From NCBI GenBank assembly GCA_024760505.1, contig CP058931.1:1622001-1686000 (forward strand): DNA of 64,000 bases, in the 5' to 3' direction. The stretch comes from Nitrospira sp. GTDB lineage: Bacteria; Nitrospirota; Nitrospiria; Nitrospirales; UBA8639. Positions 51,903 to 60,458 of this stretch are shown here, in pieces. The position numbers and the translations under genes were made by a program. Position 1 is the first letter of the stretch; each line of letters opens with the position of its first letter. A model generated the notes under the pieces. The model saw only the letters and a list, made by a program, of their open reading frames with translations, was not told the origin of the DNA and made no database searches.

Positions 51903-52190
51903 ATGCCAAGGTCAGTACATAAAGGTCCATTTGTCGATGACCATATTGCAAGAAAAGTTGACAAAGCCAGGGAGGGAAGAGAGTCCAAGGTTATAAAAAC
52001 CTGGTCCAGGCGGTCGACCATTATTCCAGATATGATCGGTTTGACTTTTGCGGTCCATAACGGGAAGAAATTTATCCCGGTTTTTATTACCGACAATATG
52101 GTGGGTCATAAATTAGGTGAATTCGCTCCAACGAGATTTTTTAAGGGACATGGTCATGCTAGGAGTGAAAAAGCAGTTGCGCTAAAGTAA
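51903..52190 (+). CDS. rpsS: 30S ribosomal protein S19
   Basis: A 95-residue protein of the 30S head. It begins PRSVHKGPFVDDHIARKV and includes KTWSRRSTIIPDMIGLTFAVHNG and NMVGHKLGEFAPTRFFKGHG. It follows rplB by 15 bases. Confidence 0.99.
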   Translation: MPRSVHKGPFVDDHIARKVDKAREGRESKVIKTWSRRSTIIPDMIGLTFAVHNGKKFIPVFITDNMVGHKLGEFAPTRFFKGHGHARSEKAVALK

Positions 52191-52243
52191 AAAATTTTTT
52201 TGGTTTTCATAAGTCATAGGTATTTGAGCAAGGTAGAAAAAAT

Positions 52244-52582
52244 ATGGCGGAAGCTACAGCAATTCTTAGACATGTAAGATTGGCCCCACGTAAGGCAAGG
52301 TTAATTGTTGATATGGTTAGGGGAAGAAATGCGGCTGAAGCATTAGCCATATTGAAATATACCCCAAGGTCAGCGGCCAGGGTGGTTGAGCAAGTACTCT
52401 TTTCGGCAGTATCTAACGCAGGTCAGAAAGATTTGGGGGACCCTGAAAATCTTAAAATCGCCAGAGCGTATGTGGATGGTGGTCCAATATATAAGCGTTT
52501 TCGCCCTCGATCAATGGGAAGGGCTAACCCTATTCATAAGAGAACGAGTCATATAACGATCGTTGTGAGTCAGGCTGGTTAG
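52244..52582 (+). CDS. rplV: 50S ribosomal protein L22
   Basis: A 112-residue tunnel-wall protein. It has LRHVRLAPRKARLIVDMVRGRNAAEALAIL and the C-terminal hairpin RAYVDGGPIYKRFRPRSMGRANPIHKRTSHI. It lies between S19 and S3, the standard order. Confidence 0.98.
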   Translation: MAEATAILRHVRLAPRKARLIVDMVRGRNAAEALAILKYTPRSAARVVEQVLFSAVSNAGQKDLGDPENLKIARAYVDGGPIYKRFRPRSMGRANPIHKRTSHITIVVSQAG

Positions 52583-52629
52583 GAGTGCCGATTTTTCAAA
52601 ACTTGGGAGTTAAGGGGGAGAAAGAATAG

Positions 52630-53295
52630 ATGGGTCAAAAGACGCACCCGTATGGTTTCAGGTTGGGTTATACCAGAACATGGCATTCGCGATGGTATGC
52701 AAAAAAAGACTTTGCGAAGTTGCTTCACCAAGATTTGTCGATTAGGGACGTGGTTAAAAAACGCTTGTATCATGCTGGCATATCCAGCGTGGAAATTGAG
52801 CGATCGGGTAACCAACTTAAATTAATCATTCATACTGCTCGTCCCGGGATTATCATAGGGAGGAAGGGCGCTGAGGTTGATAAATTGAAAGCCACTCTTG
52901 AAAAAGAGTATGGCAATGAAGTTTTTGTAACCGTGAAGGAAATTAAGAAGCCAGAGTTGGATGCTCAGCTGGTTGCTGAGAATATTGCCACCCAATTGGA
53001 AAAGCGGGTCTCATTCCGTCGTGCGTTGAAGCGAAGCGTTGCTTCTGCTTTGAGACTTGGAGCTTTGGGGATTAAGGTGTATTGCGCTGGTCGGCTGGGA
53101 GGACATGAAATTGCCAGAACTGAGTGGTATCGAGAGGGTCGAGTGCCCCTTCATACTCTTAGGGCGGATGTGGAATATGGATTTGCGGAGGCCAAAACCG
53201 CCATGGGCCAAATTGGAGTTAAGGCTTGGATATTTAAAGGGGATGCTCAAATTCCTTCTTTGGAAAAGTCGGAGCCTTCATTAGGTTTTTTATAA
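52630..53295 (+). CDS. rpsC: 30S ribosomal protein S3
   Basis: A 221-residue mRNA-entry protein with an N-terminal KH domain, seen in HTARPGIIIGRKGAEVDKL. It begins MGQKTHPYGFRLGYTRTWHSRWY and has CAGRLGGHEIARTEWYREGRVPLHTLRADVEYG. It is 34 bases before rplP. Confidence 0.98.
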   Translation: MGQKTHPYGFRLGYTRTWHSRWYAKKDFAKLLHQDLSIRDVVKKRLYHAGISSVEIERSGNQLKLIIHTARPGIIIGRKGAEVDKLKATLEKEYGNEVFVTVKEIKKPELDAQLVAENIATQLEKRVSFRRALKRSVASALRLGALGIKVYCAGRLGGHEIARTEWYREGRVPLHTLRADVEYGFAEAKTAMGQIGVKAWIFKGDAQIPSLEKSEPSLGFL

Positions 53296-53333
53296 AAGAT
53301 GGTAATGATTTAAGTGATTGGAGTATTTGAAAG

Positions 53334-53756
53334 ATGTTAGCTCCGAAAAGGGTTAAATTTAGAAAGGTTCAAAAGGGCCGGATGCGTGGAAAGGCCTACC
53401 GTGGCGGGGAAATCGCCTATGGAGTTTTCGGCCTTAAAGCCATGGAGCCTGGAAGAATTACGGCCAGGCAAATCGAAGCCGCTCGTATCGCGATGACTAG
53501 ACATGTCAAGAGGGGTGGCAGGATTTGGACCAGAATTTTCCCTGATAAGCCTATTACCAAGAAGCCTGCGGAAGTCAGAATGGGAAAAGGAAAGGGAAAC
53601 CCTGAATATTGGGTGGCCCCGGTAAAGTCTGGAAGAATTTTGTTTGAAATGGATGATGTTACGCAAACCGTTGCAGAAGAGGCATTGCGTTTGGCAGGGC
53701 ATAAATTACCGGTGGCCACAAAATTTGTTATTCGTGGAGAAATACCGGTTTTGTAG
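53334..53756 (+). CDS. rplP: 50S ribosomal protein L16
   Basis: A 140-residue protein near the A site. It has LAPKRVKFRKVQKGRMRGKAYRGGEIAYG, GRIWTRIFPDKPITKKPAEVRMGKGKGNPEYWVAPV and KLPVATKFV. A few bases separate it from rpmC. Confidence 0.98.
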   Translation: MLAPKRVKFRKVQKGRMRGKAYRGGEIAYGVFGLKAMEPGRITARQIEAARIAMTRHVKRGGRIWTRIFPDKPITKKPAEVRMGKGKGNPEYWVAPVKSGRILFEMDDVTQTVAEEALRLAGHKLPVATKFVIRGEIPVL

Positions 53757-53759
53757 GTA

Positions 53760-53954
53760 TTGGATATGGAAATGGACGAATTAAAAAATTTAGAAAAAAG
53801 TGAATTGTTTGAGAAAATAAGTAAATTGAAGCAAGAGTTGTTTCATTTTAGGAGTCAATTGGCATTAGGACGCATGGAAAATCCAATGCGAATTCGTGAG
53901 ACAAGAAAAGATATCGCCAGGGTTAAAACTGTTCTTCGCCAAAAAGCTAATTAG
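53760..53954 (+). CDS. rpmC: 50S ribosomal protein L29
   Basis: A 64-residue helical protein at the tunnel exit. It has LKNLEKSELFEKISKLKQELFHFRSQLALGRMENPMRIRETRKDIARVKT, the L29 pattern. The start may be TTG 53760, or one of two in-frame ATG codons at 53766 and 53772; the Shine-Dalgarno does not settle it. Confidence 0.93.
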   Translation: MDMEMDELKNLEKSELFEKISKLKQELFHFRSQLALGRMENPMRIRETRKDIARVKTVLRQKAN

Positions 53955-53987
53955 TCAACCAAGACCTTGAAGGAAAGTTATCTAATT

Positions 53988-54254
53988 ATGACACAGACCA
54001 GGGCTCTGCCTCGATCACTTACGGGAAAAGTAGTTAGTAATAAAATGCAAAAAACCGTTGTGGTTGAAGTTGTTCGTATAGAGCGTCATTCTCTGTATGG
54101 AAAAGTGTTGAGAAGAAAGACAAAATTAAAGGCTCACGATGAAGTGAATCAATGCCAGATAGGAGATCAGGTTCATATTGTTTATGCGCGACCTTTAAGT
54201 AAGACCAAGCACTGGCGAGTTTCTGAGGTTTTAAATAAACGAGTGGCTTCCTAG
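53988..54254 (+). CDS. rpsQ: 30S ribosomal protein S17
   Basis: An 88-residue protein. It has RALPRSLTGKVVSNKMQKTVVVEV, ERHSLYGKVLRRKTKLKAHDE and VHIVYARPLSKTKHWRVSEV. I choose ATG 53988, about 11 bases after GAAGGAAAG, which gives the normal length. The frame is open back to a TTG at 53967, unlikely to be used. Confidence 0.96.
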   Translation: MTQTRALPRSLTGKVVSNKMQKTVVVEVVRIERHSLYGKVLRRKTKLKAHDEVNQCQIGDQVHIVYARPLSKTKHWRVSEVLNKRVAS

Positions 54255-54311
54255 AATTCTGGATTATGTGTTTTAAATATTTCTTCGGTTAATAAGAAAT
54301 AGAGATAACTA

Positions 54312-54680
54312 ATGATACAAAATTATACTTATCTTGATGTGGCCGATAATTCAGGCGCAAAAAATGTAATGTGTTTTCATGTGCTGGGTGGAACGAAGCG
54401 CCGGTACGGATCTTTAGGGGACATCATTGTGGTGGCCGTAAAAGAGGCAATCCCAAAGGCATCGGTAAAAAAAGGTGACGTCATGAAGGCCGTCATTGTT
54501 CGAACTAAAAAAGGCCGTCGAAGGGAAGATGGTTCTCATATTAAATTTGACCGGAATGCTTGTGTATTAGTTAATGCCCAGGGTGATCCTGTTGGGACTC
54601 GTATCTTTGGGCCCGTTGCAAGAGAATTAAGAAAGAAAAAGTATATGAAAATTATATCTCTGGCTCCAGAAGTCATTTAG
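54312..54680 (+). CDS. rplN: 50S ribosomal protein L14
   Basis: A 122-residue protein. It has MIQNYTYLDVADNSGAKNVMCFHVLGGTKRRYG, VVAVKEAIPKASVKKGDVMKAVIVRTKKG and ARELRKKKYMKIISLAPEVI, all standard for L14. Confidence 0.99.
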   Translation: MIQNYTYLDVADNSGAKNVMCFHVLGGTKRRYGSLGDIIVVAVKEAIPKASVKKGDVMKAVIVRTKKGRRREDGSHIKFDRNACVLVNAQGDPVGTRIFGPVARELRKKKYMKIISLAPEVI

Positions 54681-54691
54681 GGTGGGTTATT

Positions 54692-55024
54692 ATGGCTGAA
54701 AAATTTCGGATTAAAAAAGGCGATATGGTTATGGTTATCGCTGGCAGGGAGCGTGGGAAGACAGGGAAAGTGCTCCAGGTTCAAACAAAGGATGCCAGGG
54801 TCACAGTTGAAAAGCTTAATATAATAAAGCGGCATACAAAGCCAAACGCTAAAAATAAGCAGGGGGGGATCCTTGAGCGTGAAGGCTTTATGGCGATTTC
54901 CAATGTCATGGCATTTTGTGAATCCGTTAAGAAACCTTCAAGAATTAAAATGAAAACTTTTGATGATGGACGGAAAATCCGTGCTTATCAAAAAGCTCCA
55001 ACTGAAGTTTTGGATAAAAGCTGA
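54692..55024 (+). CDS. rplX: 50S ribosomal protein L24
   Basis: A 110-residue protein that helps start 50S assembly. A KOW motif is seen in IKKGDMVMVIAGRERGKTGKVLQVQ, then LNIIKRHTKPNAKNKQGGILEREGFM. The stop TGA overlaps the rplE ATG (TGATG). Confidence 0.98.
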   Translation: MAEKFRIKKGDMVMVIAGRERGKTGKVLQVQTKDARVTVEKLNIIKRHTKPNAKNKQGGILEREGFMAISNVMAFCESVKKPSRIKMKTFDDGRKIRAYQKAPTEVLDKS

Positions 55025-55650
55025 TGAAATCAAAATCTGTAACCAAGCAAGCAGTCAAAGCAAAAGAGAAGGCGGTAGGTTCAACCGCGGTTAAACCGAA
55101 GGATTATATTCCACGGATTAAGGCGATGTACCATGAAAAGGTTATCCCTGCCATGATGAAGGAATTTGGGTATAAAAACCCCATGCAGGTCCCTCGAGTG
55201 GAAAGGATTGTCTTAAATATTGGTATGGGGGAAGCCGTTCAAAATGTAAAATTATTGGAAAGTGCCGCGGCCGAACTTGAACAAATAACCGGACAAAAGC
55301 CTGTATTGACTCGGTCAAAAAAAGCCATCGCTGGATTTAAATTGCGTGAAGGAATTCCGATCGGTGCGAAGGTTACCTTAAGGGGCGCAAGGATGCATGA
55401 GTTTTTGGACCGGTTGGTATCGGTGGCTTTACCTAGAATTCGTGATTTCCGTGGGATCTCCCCAAAAGCTTTCGATGGACGAGGGAATTATACGCTCGGC
55501 TTAAAAGAACAGCTGGCGTTTCCAGAAATAAAATATGATGATGTTGCATCAATCCATGGGATGGATATTACGTTTGTTACTACCGCTCAACGGAATGACG
55601 AAGCCAAATCTTTATTGGCCCACTTGGGAATGCCTTTTCGGAAACCCTAA
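55024..55650 (+). CDS. rplE: 50S ribosomal protein L5 with N-terminal extension
   Basis: A 208-residue 5S rRNA-binding protein, about 28 residues longer than usual. The extra N-terminus is Lys- and Ala-rich (KSKSVTKQAVKAKEKAVG). The core starts near residue 27 with DYIPRIKAMYHEKVIPAMMKEFGYKNPMQVPRVE and includes LTRSKKAIAGFKLREGIPIG and DFRGISPKAFDGRGNY. The ATG at 55024 overlaps the rplX stop, supporting the long form. An ATG at the MYHEKV position is the alternative. Confidence 0.96.
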   Translation: MKSKSVTKQAVKAKEKAVGSTAVKPKDYIPRIKAMYHEKVIPAMMKEFGYKNPMQVPRVERIVLNIGMGEAVQNVKLLESAAAELEQITGQKPVLTRSKKAIAGFKLREGIPIGAKVTLRGARMHEFLDRLVSVALPRIRDFRGISPKAFDGRGNYTLGLKEQLAFPEIKYDDVASIHGMDITFVTTAQRNDEAKSLLAHLGMPFRKP

Positions 55651-55668
55651 GGAGGGAAAGGAGCGAAC

Positions 55669-55854
55669 GTGTCAAGGTTAGCACTAAAAAATAAGGCTAA
55701 GCGAAAGCCAAAATTCACATGCCGCCACTATAATCGTTGTCCACTTTGTGGGCGCGTAAGAGGATTTTTGCGTCGCTTCCTTATGTGTCGAATATGTTTT
55801 CGTTTCCTTAGTTTGCGTGGTGATATTCCTGGCGTAACCAAATCCAGTTGGTAA
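55669..55854 (+). CDS. rpsN: 30S ribosomal protein S14, zinc type
   Basis: A 61-residue protein of the short zinc-binding S14 class: SRLALKNKAKRKPKF, then C-P-L-C and C-R-I-C pairs around GRVRGFLRRFLM, and the C-terminal GDIPGVTKSSW. The start is GTG, after GGAGGGAAAGGAG. Confidence 0.98.
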   Translation: MSRLALKNKAKRKPKFTCRHYNRCPLCGRVRGFLRRFLMCRICFRFLSLRGDIPGVTKSSW

Positions 55855-55917
55855 GGGTAGTGGTGGTAAACAGTTTTAGGTAGTAATTGGCAATTAATTC
55901 AATACGAGGTTTTTAGC

Positions 55918-56325
55918 ATGTCGATGACTGATCCTCTCGCAGATTTATTCGTGCGAATTCAAAATGCGGGACGCCGTGGCCACGATTTGGTTAAAATCCC
56001 ATCTTCTCGGGTTAAAAAAGATATCCTGCGAATTTTTAAGGAAGAGGGATTCATTCGTGACTACAAAGCGGCTACGGGTGCCAATGGGCACCCAGTTATT
56101 GAAGTTTCGCTTCGATATGCTCCTGGTCGCCAAAAAAAATCGTTTATAACTGGGATAAAACGGATCAGTAAGCCGGGCTGTAGGGTATATGCGGGGAAGG
56201 AAGATCTTCCACGAGTGATGCGGGGATTGGGGATGGCTATTCTGACTACTGATCGAGGTTTATTGACTGATGAGCAATGCAGGAGTTCCCAAGTCGGCGG
56301 TGAAGTTCTATGCCATGTGTGGTAA
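55918..56325 (+). CDS. rpsH: 30S ribosomal protein S8
   Basis: A 135-residue protein. It begins MSMTDPLADLFVRIQNAGRRG and has VKIPSSRVKKDILRIFKEEGFI, KRISKPGCRVYAGKEDLPRV and GLGMAILTTDRGLLTDEQCRSSQVGGEVLCHVW. S8 represses the spc operon in E. coli; no binding site is identified here. Confidence 0.98.
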   Translation: MSMTDPLADLFVRIQNAGRRGHDLVKIPSSRVKKDILRIFKEEGFIRDYKAATGANGHPVIEVSLRYAPGRQKKSFITGIKRISKPGCRVYAGKEDLPRVMRGLGMAILTTDRGLLTDEQCRSSQVGGEVLCHVW

Positions 56326-56370
56326 TTTTGGACACCTTATTTACTTGAATTTTTACTTAATAGGTTAATC

Positions 56371-56910
56371 ATGTCGAGGATTGGACGAAAGCCGATATCA
56401 ATTCCCAAAGGAGTCGAAGTGCGGGTCATTGATGGGAACGTGTTAGTGAAGGGCCCGCTTGGGCAACTCCAGTGGGGGCTGAGCCCGGGAATAGAGGCCA
56501 GTATAGAAAAGGAAGAAGTTTCGTTGTCCAGAAGCGATGATTCAGCAAAACTTAAGGCGCTACATGGACTGACAAGGGCGGAACTCGCTAATCAGTTAAA
56601 GGGAGTCAAGGATGGTTTTCAGGAAAACCTTGAAGTGATGGGTGTTGGATACCGAGCGCAAATTCAAGGAAGTGAATTAAGCTTCTCTGTCGGGTATGCT
56701 CATCCGGTGTCAATAAAATTGCCAAAAGGAGTTGAGGCGTCTGTTGACAAGCAAACATCAATTTCCCTTAAGGGAATTGATAAACGAATGGTCAGCCTGG
56801 TAGCAGCTCAAATCAGAAGTATGAAGGTTCCGGATGTGTATAAGCAAAAAGGTATAAAGTATGTTGGTGAAATCCTTCGTAAAAAAGCTGGCAAAGCCGG
56901 CAAAAAGTAG
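56371..56910 (+). CDS. rplF: 50S ribosomal protein L6
   Basis: A 179-residue protein. It has MSRIGRKPISIPKGVEVRV, KALHGLTRAELANQLKGVKDGFQENLEVMGVGYRA and VRSMKVPDVYKQKGIKYVGE-like sequence in its last third, the L6 signature 2. It is followed closely by rplR. Confidence 0.98.
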   Translation: MSRIGRKPISIPKGVEVRVIDGNVLVKGPLGQLQWGLSPGIEASIEKEEVSLSRSDDSAKLKALHGLTRAELANQLKGVKDGFQENLEVMGVGYRAQIQGSELSFSVGYAHPVSIKLPKGVEASVDKQTSISLKGIDKRMVSLVAAQIRSMKVPDVYKQKGIKYVGEILRKKAGKAGKK

Positions 56911-56919
56911 GTTGAACTT

Positions 56920-57285
56920 GTGAATATACTGGAAAAACAAAAAAGATTGCATAAGCGGAGTCGGCGGGTGCGTTTGCGCATTGTAGGCTTGTCTTCGCGT
57001 CCACGATTAAGTGTATTTAGAAGTAATTCTCATATTTATGCCCAAATAATTGATGATGCGGATGGTCGTACCCTGGTTTCGGCGTCATCCTGTGACCCTG
57101 GATTAAAGGATAAATTAAAATCTGGGGGGAATATTGAAGCAGCTAAGATGGTGGGACAAGCAATTGCTGAACGGGCAAAGGCCATACTTATTGAACTAGT
57201 GGTATTTGATCGAGGTGGCAGATTGTATCATGGCCGGGTCAAGGCATTGGCGGATGCCGCTCGTTCAGGTGGGTTGAAATTCTAA
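56920..57285 (+). CDS. rplR: 50S ribosomal protein L18
   Basis: A 121-residue 5S rRNA-binding protein. It has KRSRRVRLRIVGLSSRPRLSVFRSNSHIYAQIIDD, KMVGQAIAERAKA and FDRGGRLYHGRVKALADAARSGGLKF. The start is GTG 56920, 9 bases after the rplF stop. Confidence 0.98.
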   Translation: MNILEKQKRLHKRSRRVRLRIVGLSSRPRLSVFRSNSHIYAQIIDDADGRTLVSASSCDPGLKDKLKSGGNIEAAKMVGQAIAERAKAILIELVVFDRGGRLYHGRVKALADAARSGGLKF

Positions 57286-57329
57286 TCTGGCCCTGCCTCA
57301 AATTTAGCTAAAGGGAAGGATTCACTTCT

Positions 57330-57824
57330 GTGAGGGTTAATGTTGAAGAGCTCAATCTAAAAGATAAGCCGGTGGTAATTAACCGTGTGGCCAAAGTGGT
57401 TAAAGGGGGGAAACGGTTTTCCTTCTCCGCCTTGGTTGTTGTGGGCGATGGCGATGGTTGGGTGGGTGTAGGAAAAGGGAAGGCGACTGAAGTTCCATCT
57501 GCCATAGCTAAGGCCGTGGCTCATGCAAAAAAAAATCTTATCAGGATTCCCCTTAAATCTAATACTATCCCACATGAGGTGCATGGGTATTTTGGTGGAG
57601 AGCACATTGTCCTAAAACCCGCAAAACAGGGTACAGGTATCATCGCCGGAGGAGCAGTCCGCTCGTTATTGGAGGTGGCTGGTGCACAGAATATCGTTGC
57701 GAAAACTCTAGGTCGTGGGAATCCGTTTAATGCAGTGAGGGCAACTATTGAAGGCTTGAGCCAATTGCGTGATCCCTATGAAGTAAGAGAGATGCGTCGA
57801 ACCGCCGTCGGGATGGAAGATTAA
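57330..57824 (+). CDS. rpsE: 30S ribosomal protein S5
   Basis: A 164-residue protein. It has RVAKVVKGGKRFSFSALVVVGDGDGWVGVGKGKATEVPSAI, then GTGIIAGGAVRSLLEVAG and KTLGRGNPFNAVRAT. The start is GTG, behind GGGAAGGA. The S5 DNA-level start is well defined by the absence of earlier in-frame codons. Confidence 0.98.
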   Translation: MRVNVEELNLKDKPVVINRVAKVVKGGKRFSFSALVVVGDGDGWVGVGKGKATEVPSAIAKAVAHAKKNLIRIPLKSNTIPHEVHGYFGGEHIVLKPAKQGTGIIAGGAVRSLLEVAGAQNIVAKTLGRGNPFNAVRATIEGLSQLRDPYEVREMRRTAVGMED

Positions 57825-57861
57825 TAGATATTCAAATAACCAGTGAGGAAACCTGGAAATC

Positions 57862-58050
57862 ATGGGGACACCAACCAATCTCTCAATCACTTTAAAGCGA
57901 AGCACAATAGGCCATCCAGATAAGATGCGTGTGGTTTTATTGGGGCTCGGACTTAGGAAAATCGGACAGACTGTCAGTCGTCCGGATACCGAACAGGTAC
58001 GTGGATTAATTTATAAGGTCAGGCATCTTATTGAGGTTGCTGTTTCATGA
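57862..58050 (+). CDS. rpmD: 50S ribosomal protein L30
   Basis: A 62-residue protein with NLSITLKRSTIGHPDKMRVVLLGLGLRKIGQTVSRPDTEQVRGLI, the L30 pattern of a short beta-alpha fold. It overlaps rplO by four bases (ATGA at 58047-58050). Confidence 0.96.
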   Translation: MGTPTNLSITLKRSTIGHPDKMRVVLLGLGLRKIGQTVSRPDTEQVRGLIYKVRHLIEVAVS

Positions 58051-58496
58051 AACTACACGATTTACATCCGTCTCCAGGTTCAAAAACCAAGAAAAAACGC
58101 CTTGGCCGTGGGCCTGGTTCAGGGTTAGGGAAGACGTCCGGGAAAGGTCATAAAGGGTTATTAGCCCGTTCTGGTCGGGCTAATCAAGCTGGTTTTGAAG
58201 GTGGACAAATGCCACTTGCCCGCAGATTGCCCAAACGTGGGTTTACAAATATTTTCAGGGTACAATATTCGGTGATAAATCTTAAGGATCTTGTTTCTCA
58301 GGAAAAAACCATGAATTTTAACCCAACAGTTTTTAATGAAATTGGGTTAACTAAAGGGCGAAACCCACATGTCAAAATACTTGGTACTGGGGAAGTTGAT
58401 CGCCCGATTGTTGTTGAAGCACATAAGTTTAGTGATACTGCCAGACAAAAAATTGAGAGTGCCGGTGGGCAAGTAAAGGTGATCGGCCGTGCTTGA
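58047..58496 (+). CDS. rplO: 50S ribosomal protein L15
   Basis: A 149-residue protein. It has MKLHDLHPSPGSKTKKKRLGRGPGSGLGKTSGKGHKG and FEGGQMPLARRLPKRGFTN, typical of L15, with a C-terminal domain ending VKVIGRA. It overlaps both rpmD (4 bases) and secY (8 bases). Confidence 0.98.
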   Translation: MKLHDLHPSPGSKTKKKRLGRGPGSGLGKTSGKGHKGLLARSGRANQAGFEGGQMPLARRLPKRGFTNIFRVQYSVINLKDLVSQEKTMNFNPTVFNEIGLTKGRNPHVKILGTGEVDRPIVVEAHKFSDTARQKIESAGGQVKVIGRA

Positions 58497-59802
58497 GCGG
58501 CTTATCACGAGCCTTCAAAATATCTTCAAAATTCCGGAGTTGCGTAGCCGGGTAATATTTACCTTGTCTATGCTTGCAGTTTACCGAATTGGGGCTCATG
58601 TCCCCACCCCCGGAATCAATAATGAAGAGCTTTTCAAGTTTCTCACCGAAAGAGGTGGGGCCCTCATGGGCTTCCTTGATATTTTTTCGGGAGGGGCCTT
58701 GTCGAGGCTCACAATTTTCGCATTGGGCATTATGCCCTATATTAGCGCCTCGATTATATTACAGCTTCTCACGGTCGTTGTTCCGCATCTTTCGAAATTA
58801 GCAAAAGAAGGAGAGCGAGGAAGAAAGACTATCATTCAATACACCAGGTATGGAACTATTCTCATTGCCTTGATTCAAGGTTTTGGTATTGCTCTTGGCT
58901 TGGAAGGAATGAATGATGGAGCATTTGTTCTTGATCCTGGTTGGCCTTTTCGATTGATGACAGTGATAACGTTGGTAGCGGGAACAGCTTTCCTGATGTG
59001 GTTAGGAGAGCAAATAACTGAACGGGGTGTTGGAAATGGTATTTCTCTTATAATTTTTTCCGGCATAGTTGCCAGCCTTCCTAGTGCAGTGGTTCAAACA
59101 TTTGATTTATATCAGGTTGGGCAAATCAGTCTCCTTTTACTATTAGTTCTAGGTGTGGTTATGCTGGCAGTTATGGGGGCTATTGTTTTTTTAGAAAGTG
59201 GACGAAGAAAAATTGCGGTGCAATATGCCAAGCGAATAGTTGGGAGAAGGGTATATGGGGGACAAAATACTCATATCCCTTTGAAAATAAATACGGCTGG
59301 TGTTATTCCGCCCATTTTTGCTTCATCAATTATTGCGTTCCCAGCCACGATAGCCAGTTTTATACAAGTACCTTGGGTTCAAAGCATCGGTTCCCAGTTA
59401 GCTCCAGGATCCTTACTGTATACAATGCTATATGTTGGAATGATAATTTTTTTCTGTTTCTTCTATACAGCTGTGGTGCTAAATCCTGTCGATATGGCTG
59501 ACAACATGAAGAAATATGGTGGATTTATCCCAGGGATACGACCTGGGCAAAAGACTGCAGACTTTATTTATAAGGTATTGACCAGAATAACTTTTGCTGG
59601 AGCTATTTATTTAGCTATCGTATGCGTTATTCCAGAATTATTGATTTACCGACTTAATATGCCTTTTTATTTTGGGGGTACCTCACTTTTGATTGTCATT
59701 GGGGTGGGTTTGGATACCGCACAACAGATAGAAAATCATATGCTTATGCGGAATTATGAAGGTTTTCTTGGAAAAGGTTCCTTAAAAGGAAGAAGTGGGT
59801 AA
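58489..59802 (+). CDS. secY: Preprotein translocase subunit SecY
   Basis: The 437-residue channel of the Sec translocon, with about ten membrane helices. It has AVYRIGAHVPTPGIN, FSGGALSRLTIFALGIMPYISASIILQLL (plug and second helix), TEWGIGNG-like TERGVGNGISLIIFSGI and YGGFIPGIRPG, the cytosolic loop typical of SecY. The start is GTG 58489, overlapping rplO by 8 bases. Confidence 0.98.
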   Translation: MLERLITSLQNIFKIPELRSRVIFTLSMLAVYRIGAHVPTPGINNEELFKFLTERGGALMGFLDIFSGGALSRLTIFALGIMPYISASIILQLLTVVVPHLSKLAKEGERGRKTIIQYTRYGTILIALIQGFGIALGLEGMNDGAFVLDPGWPFRLMTVITLVAGTAFLMWLGEQITERGVGNGISLIIFSGIVASLPSAVVQTFDLYQVGQISLLLLLVLGVVMLAVMGAIVFLESGRRKIAVQYAKRIVGRRVYGGQNTHIPLKINTAGVIPPIFASSIIAFPATIASFIQVPWVQSIGSQLAPGSLLYTMLYVGMIIFFCFFYTAVVLNPVDMADNMKKYGGFIPGIRPGQKTADFIYKVLTRITFAGAIYLAIVCVIPELLIYRLNMPFYFGGTSLLIVIGVGLDTAQQIENHMLMRNYEGFLGKGSLKGRSG

Positions 59803-59806
59803 CAGA

Positions 59807-60457
59807 ATGAGGGTTATTTTTCTAGGCCCTCCTGGAGTTGGAAAAGGGACCCAGGCAGATTTTATTGCCAAAAAGTTCTGTATTCAAAAACTTTCAACAG
59901 GAGATTTGCTGAGAGAGAGCGTTGAAAGGCGTACCAAGCTTGGAAATGAAGCAAAGCTCTTTATGGAGCGGGGTGAATTAGTACCTGATGATGTTGTAAT
60001 CGGGTTAGTTGAAGAAAAATTAGGCTCTACTGAATGTCGAAATGGTTTTCTGTTAGATGGATTTCCTCGGACGGTAGCCCAAGCCGATAAGTTGTCTTCG
60101 TTTTTAGAAAAGAATGGGAAGGCGGTTGATCGGGTGGTGTATTTTTCCCTTCCCCAAGCGGATATAATTGAACGAATAAGCGGGAGACGAAGTTGCCCAA
60201 AATGTAAGGCTGTATATCATCTTAAGTCCATCCCACCCAAAAAAGAGGGGGTGTGCAATGTATGTGAAATACCCCTTATACAGCGAAATGATGATAAGCC
60301 GGAAACCATTCAATCCCGATTGGTGGTTTATCAAAAACAAACAGAGCCCTTAATCCAATATTATAAGGACAGGGGAATTCTTTCCGAATTGGATGGATCA
60401 GGGTTAGTTTCTGAAGTTCGGGAGCGATTGGTAGCTCTCCTAACGCAACCCGGATAG
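59807..60457 (+). CDS. adk: Adenylate kinase
   Basis: Interconverts ATP, AMP and ADP. The 216-residue protein begins MRVIFLGPPGVGKGTQADFI (P-loop), has LSTGDLLRESV, LLDGFPRTVAQAD and a long LID domain with a C-x2-C...C-x2-C zinc site (CPKC and CNVC). I choose ATG 59807, which starts at the family N-terminus. A GTG at 59795 would overlap secY by 8 bases and add four residues; it has the closer Shine-Dalgarno (AAAAGGA). Confidence 0.96.
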   Translation: MRVIFLGPPGVGKGTQADFIAKKFCIQKLSTGDLLRESVERRTKLGNEAKLFMERGELVPDDVVIGLVEEKLGSTECRNGFLLDGFPRTVAQADKLSSFLEKNGKAVDRVVYFSLPQADIIERISGRRSCPKCKAVYHLKSIPPKKEGVCNVCEIPLIQRNDDKPETIQSRLVVYQKQTEPLIQYYKDRGILSELDGSGLVSEVRERLVALLTQPG

Positions 60458-60458
60458 A

